A stretch of 6,618 nt of DNA, from contig JBMYRC010000186.1 in the NCBI GenBank assembly GCA_049601975.1, positions 1 through 6,618 on the forward strand, written 5' to 3'. Made by a program: the position numbers and the translations under genes. This document shows positions 5,894-6,618 of this stretch, in pieces. Origin of the DNA: UBA6544 sp049601975 (GTDB lineage Bacteria; Pseudomonadota; Alphaproteobacteria; UBA8366). The notes beneath the pieces were generated by a model, which ran no database searches, was not told the origin of the DNA, and worked only from the letters and a program-made list of their open reading frames with translations. Numbering within the stretch: the stretch's first letter is position 1; every line of letters starts with the position of its first letter.

Positions 5894-6618
5894 ATGGCCG
5901 AATTCGTTTGGGAAGACCCGCTCATGCTGGAGGACCAGCTTTCGGAAGAGGAGCGGCAAATCCGCGACGCCGCCCGGGACTTCGCGCAAGGCGAGCTGGC
6001 CCCTCTGATCGTCGATTGGAACCGCCGCGAATTCTTTGATCCCGAGATCATGAAGGAATTCGGCAAGCTGGGCTTCCTCGGCGCAACCCTCCCAGATTAC
6101 GGCTGCGCGGGCATCTCAAATGTCTCCTACGGCCTGATCGCGCGTGAGATGGAACGCGTCGACACTTGCTTCCGCTCCGCCATGGGCGTGCAGACCGGCC
6201 TCGTCATGGCCCCCATTCACATGTACGGCTCGGACGAGCAGAAAGAGCGCTACCTCCCCGGCATGCGCGACGGCAAAATCATCGGCTGCATGGGCTTAAC
6301 CGAGCCGAGCCATGGCTCCGATGCGGCGGGCATGCAAACCCGCGCCAAGAAGGTCGACGGCGGTTACAAGCTGACCGGCACCAAACAATGGATCACCAAC
6401 TCGCCCCTGGCGCAGGTCGCCTTGGTATGGGCCAAAAACGAAGAGGGCGAAGTTGGCGGCTACCTGCTGGAGCGCGATGCCGAAGGCCTCGACATGCCGA
6501 CGATCGAGGGCAAAATGGCAGTGCGCGCCTCCTCCACCGGTTTCATCCATATGGACGAGGTTTTCTGCCCAGACGAGAACAAGCTCCCCGGCGTCAAATC
6601 CATGCGGGGTCCGCTCTC
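5894..6618 (+). CDS. glutaryl-CoA dehydrogenase-type acyl-CoA dehydrogenase, 3' end outside window
   Basis: The first 241 residues of an FAD flavoprotein that should be about 390 long. It begins MAEFVWEDPLMLEDQL, close to the conserved start of glutaryl-CoA dehydrogenases, and continues with YGCAG (69-73), YGLIAREMERVD (79-90), FRSAMGVQ (93-100), GLTEPSHGSD (134-143), WITNSP (166-171) and RASSTG (211-216). The TEP and WITNSP regions belong to the flavin and substrate-binding core of acyl-CoA dehydrogenases. Glutaryl-CoA dehydrogenase oxidises and decarboxylates glutaryl-CoA to crotonyl-CoA and CO2, passing electrons to electron-transfer flavoprotein. The arginine associated with the substrate's distal carboxylate is present (R94), but the position recalled as Ser98 in the human enzyme is Gly98 here. 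The catalytic glutamate lies beyond the window. GGAGA at 5883-5887 precedes the ATG by 6 bases. Activity on a related dicarboxylyl-CoA is possible. It follows the thiolase by 133 bases and probably belongs to the same pathway. Confidence 0.9.
   Translation, partial: MAEFVWEDPLMLEDQLSEEERQIRDAARDFAQGELAPLIVDWNRREFFDPEIMKEFGKLGFLGATLPDYGCAGISNVSYGLIAREMERVDTCFRSAMGVQTGLVMAPIHMYGSDEQKERYLPGMRDGKIIGCMGLTEPSHGSDAAGMQTRAKKVDGGYKLTGTKQWITNSPLAQVALVWAKNEEGEVGGYLLERDAEGLDMPTIEGKMAVRASSTGFIHMDEVFCPDENKLPGVKSMRGPL

Overview
The window reads as a fragment of a bacterial chromosome, most likely alphaproteobacterial. This is inferred from the GC-rich catabolic genes and the kind of GC-rich palindromic intergenic repeat at 5775-5870; no rRNA or other taxonomic marker is present. 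All five supported genes lie on the + strand. No tRNA, rRNA, CRISPR array, transposase or attachment site was seen.

Layout. Positions 1-186 hold no gene but carry a promoter-like two-box motif (41-70) and a clear ribosome binding site. A 587-residue polytopic membrane protein (187-1950, TTG start) follows. It resembles the uncharacterised LIC_10190-type family and has a GT-C-like layout. After 82 bases comes a complete family 2 glycosyltransferase of the polyprenyl-phosphate sugar synthase type (2033-2731). These two genes look like a small cell-surface glycan unit and appear less GC-rich than what follows.

Positions 2732-2982 (251 bases) contain no convincing gene. They hold a second copy of the two-box motif (2844-2873, identical spacing) and a strong GC hairpin (2893-2907). 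A catabolic cluster then begins: a PaaH/PaaC-type 3-hydroxyacyl-CoA dehydrogenase (2983-4509), a PcaF/PaaJ-type thiolase (4552-5760), a 133-base gap filled with three overlapping inverted repeats, and the first 241 codons of a glutaryl-CoA dehydrogenase-type acyl-CoA dehydrogenase (5894 to the window end).

How the genes work together. The three catabolic enzymes could cover most of a beta-oxidation-like route for a dicarboxylyl-CoA. In the glutaryl-CoA version the dehydrogenase makes crotonyl-CoA, a hydratase (not in this window) makes 3-hydroxybutyryl-CoA, the 3-hydroxyacyl-CoA dehydrogenase makes acetoacetyl-CoA, and the thiolase makes acetyl-CoA. A longer substrate such as adipyl-CoA is also possible, because the thiolase resembles beta-ketoadipyl-CoA thiolases. 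In the surface-glycan pair, the soluble glycosyltransferase could make a lipid-linked sugar that the membrane protein transfers on the outer face of the inner membrane; this is inference.

I see no clearly new biological system. The points most worth a second look are the repeated two-box promoter-like motif, the mutually exclusive hairpins before the acyl-CoA dehydrogenase gene, the membrane protein with its C-terminal CWAAPPPC motif, and a Gly at a substrate-pocket position of the glutaryl-CoA dehydrogenase-like protein.
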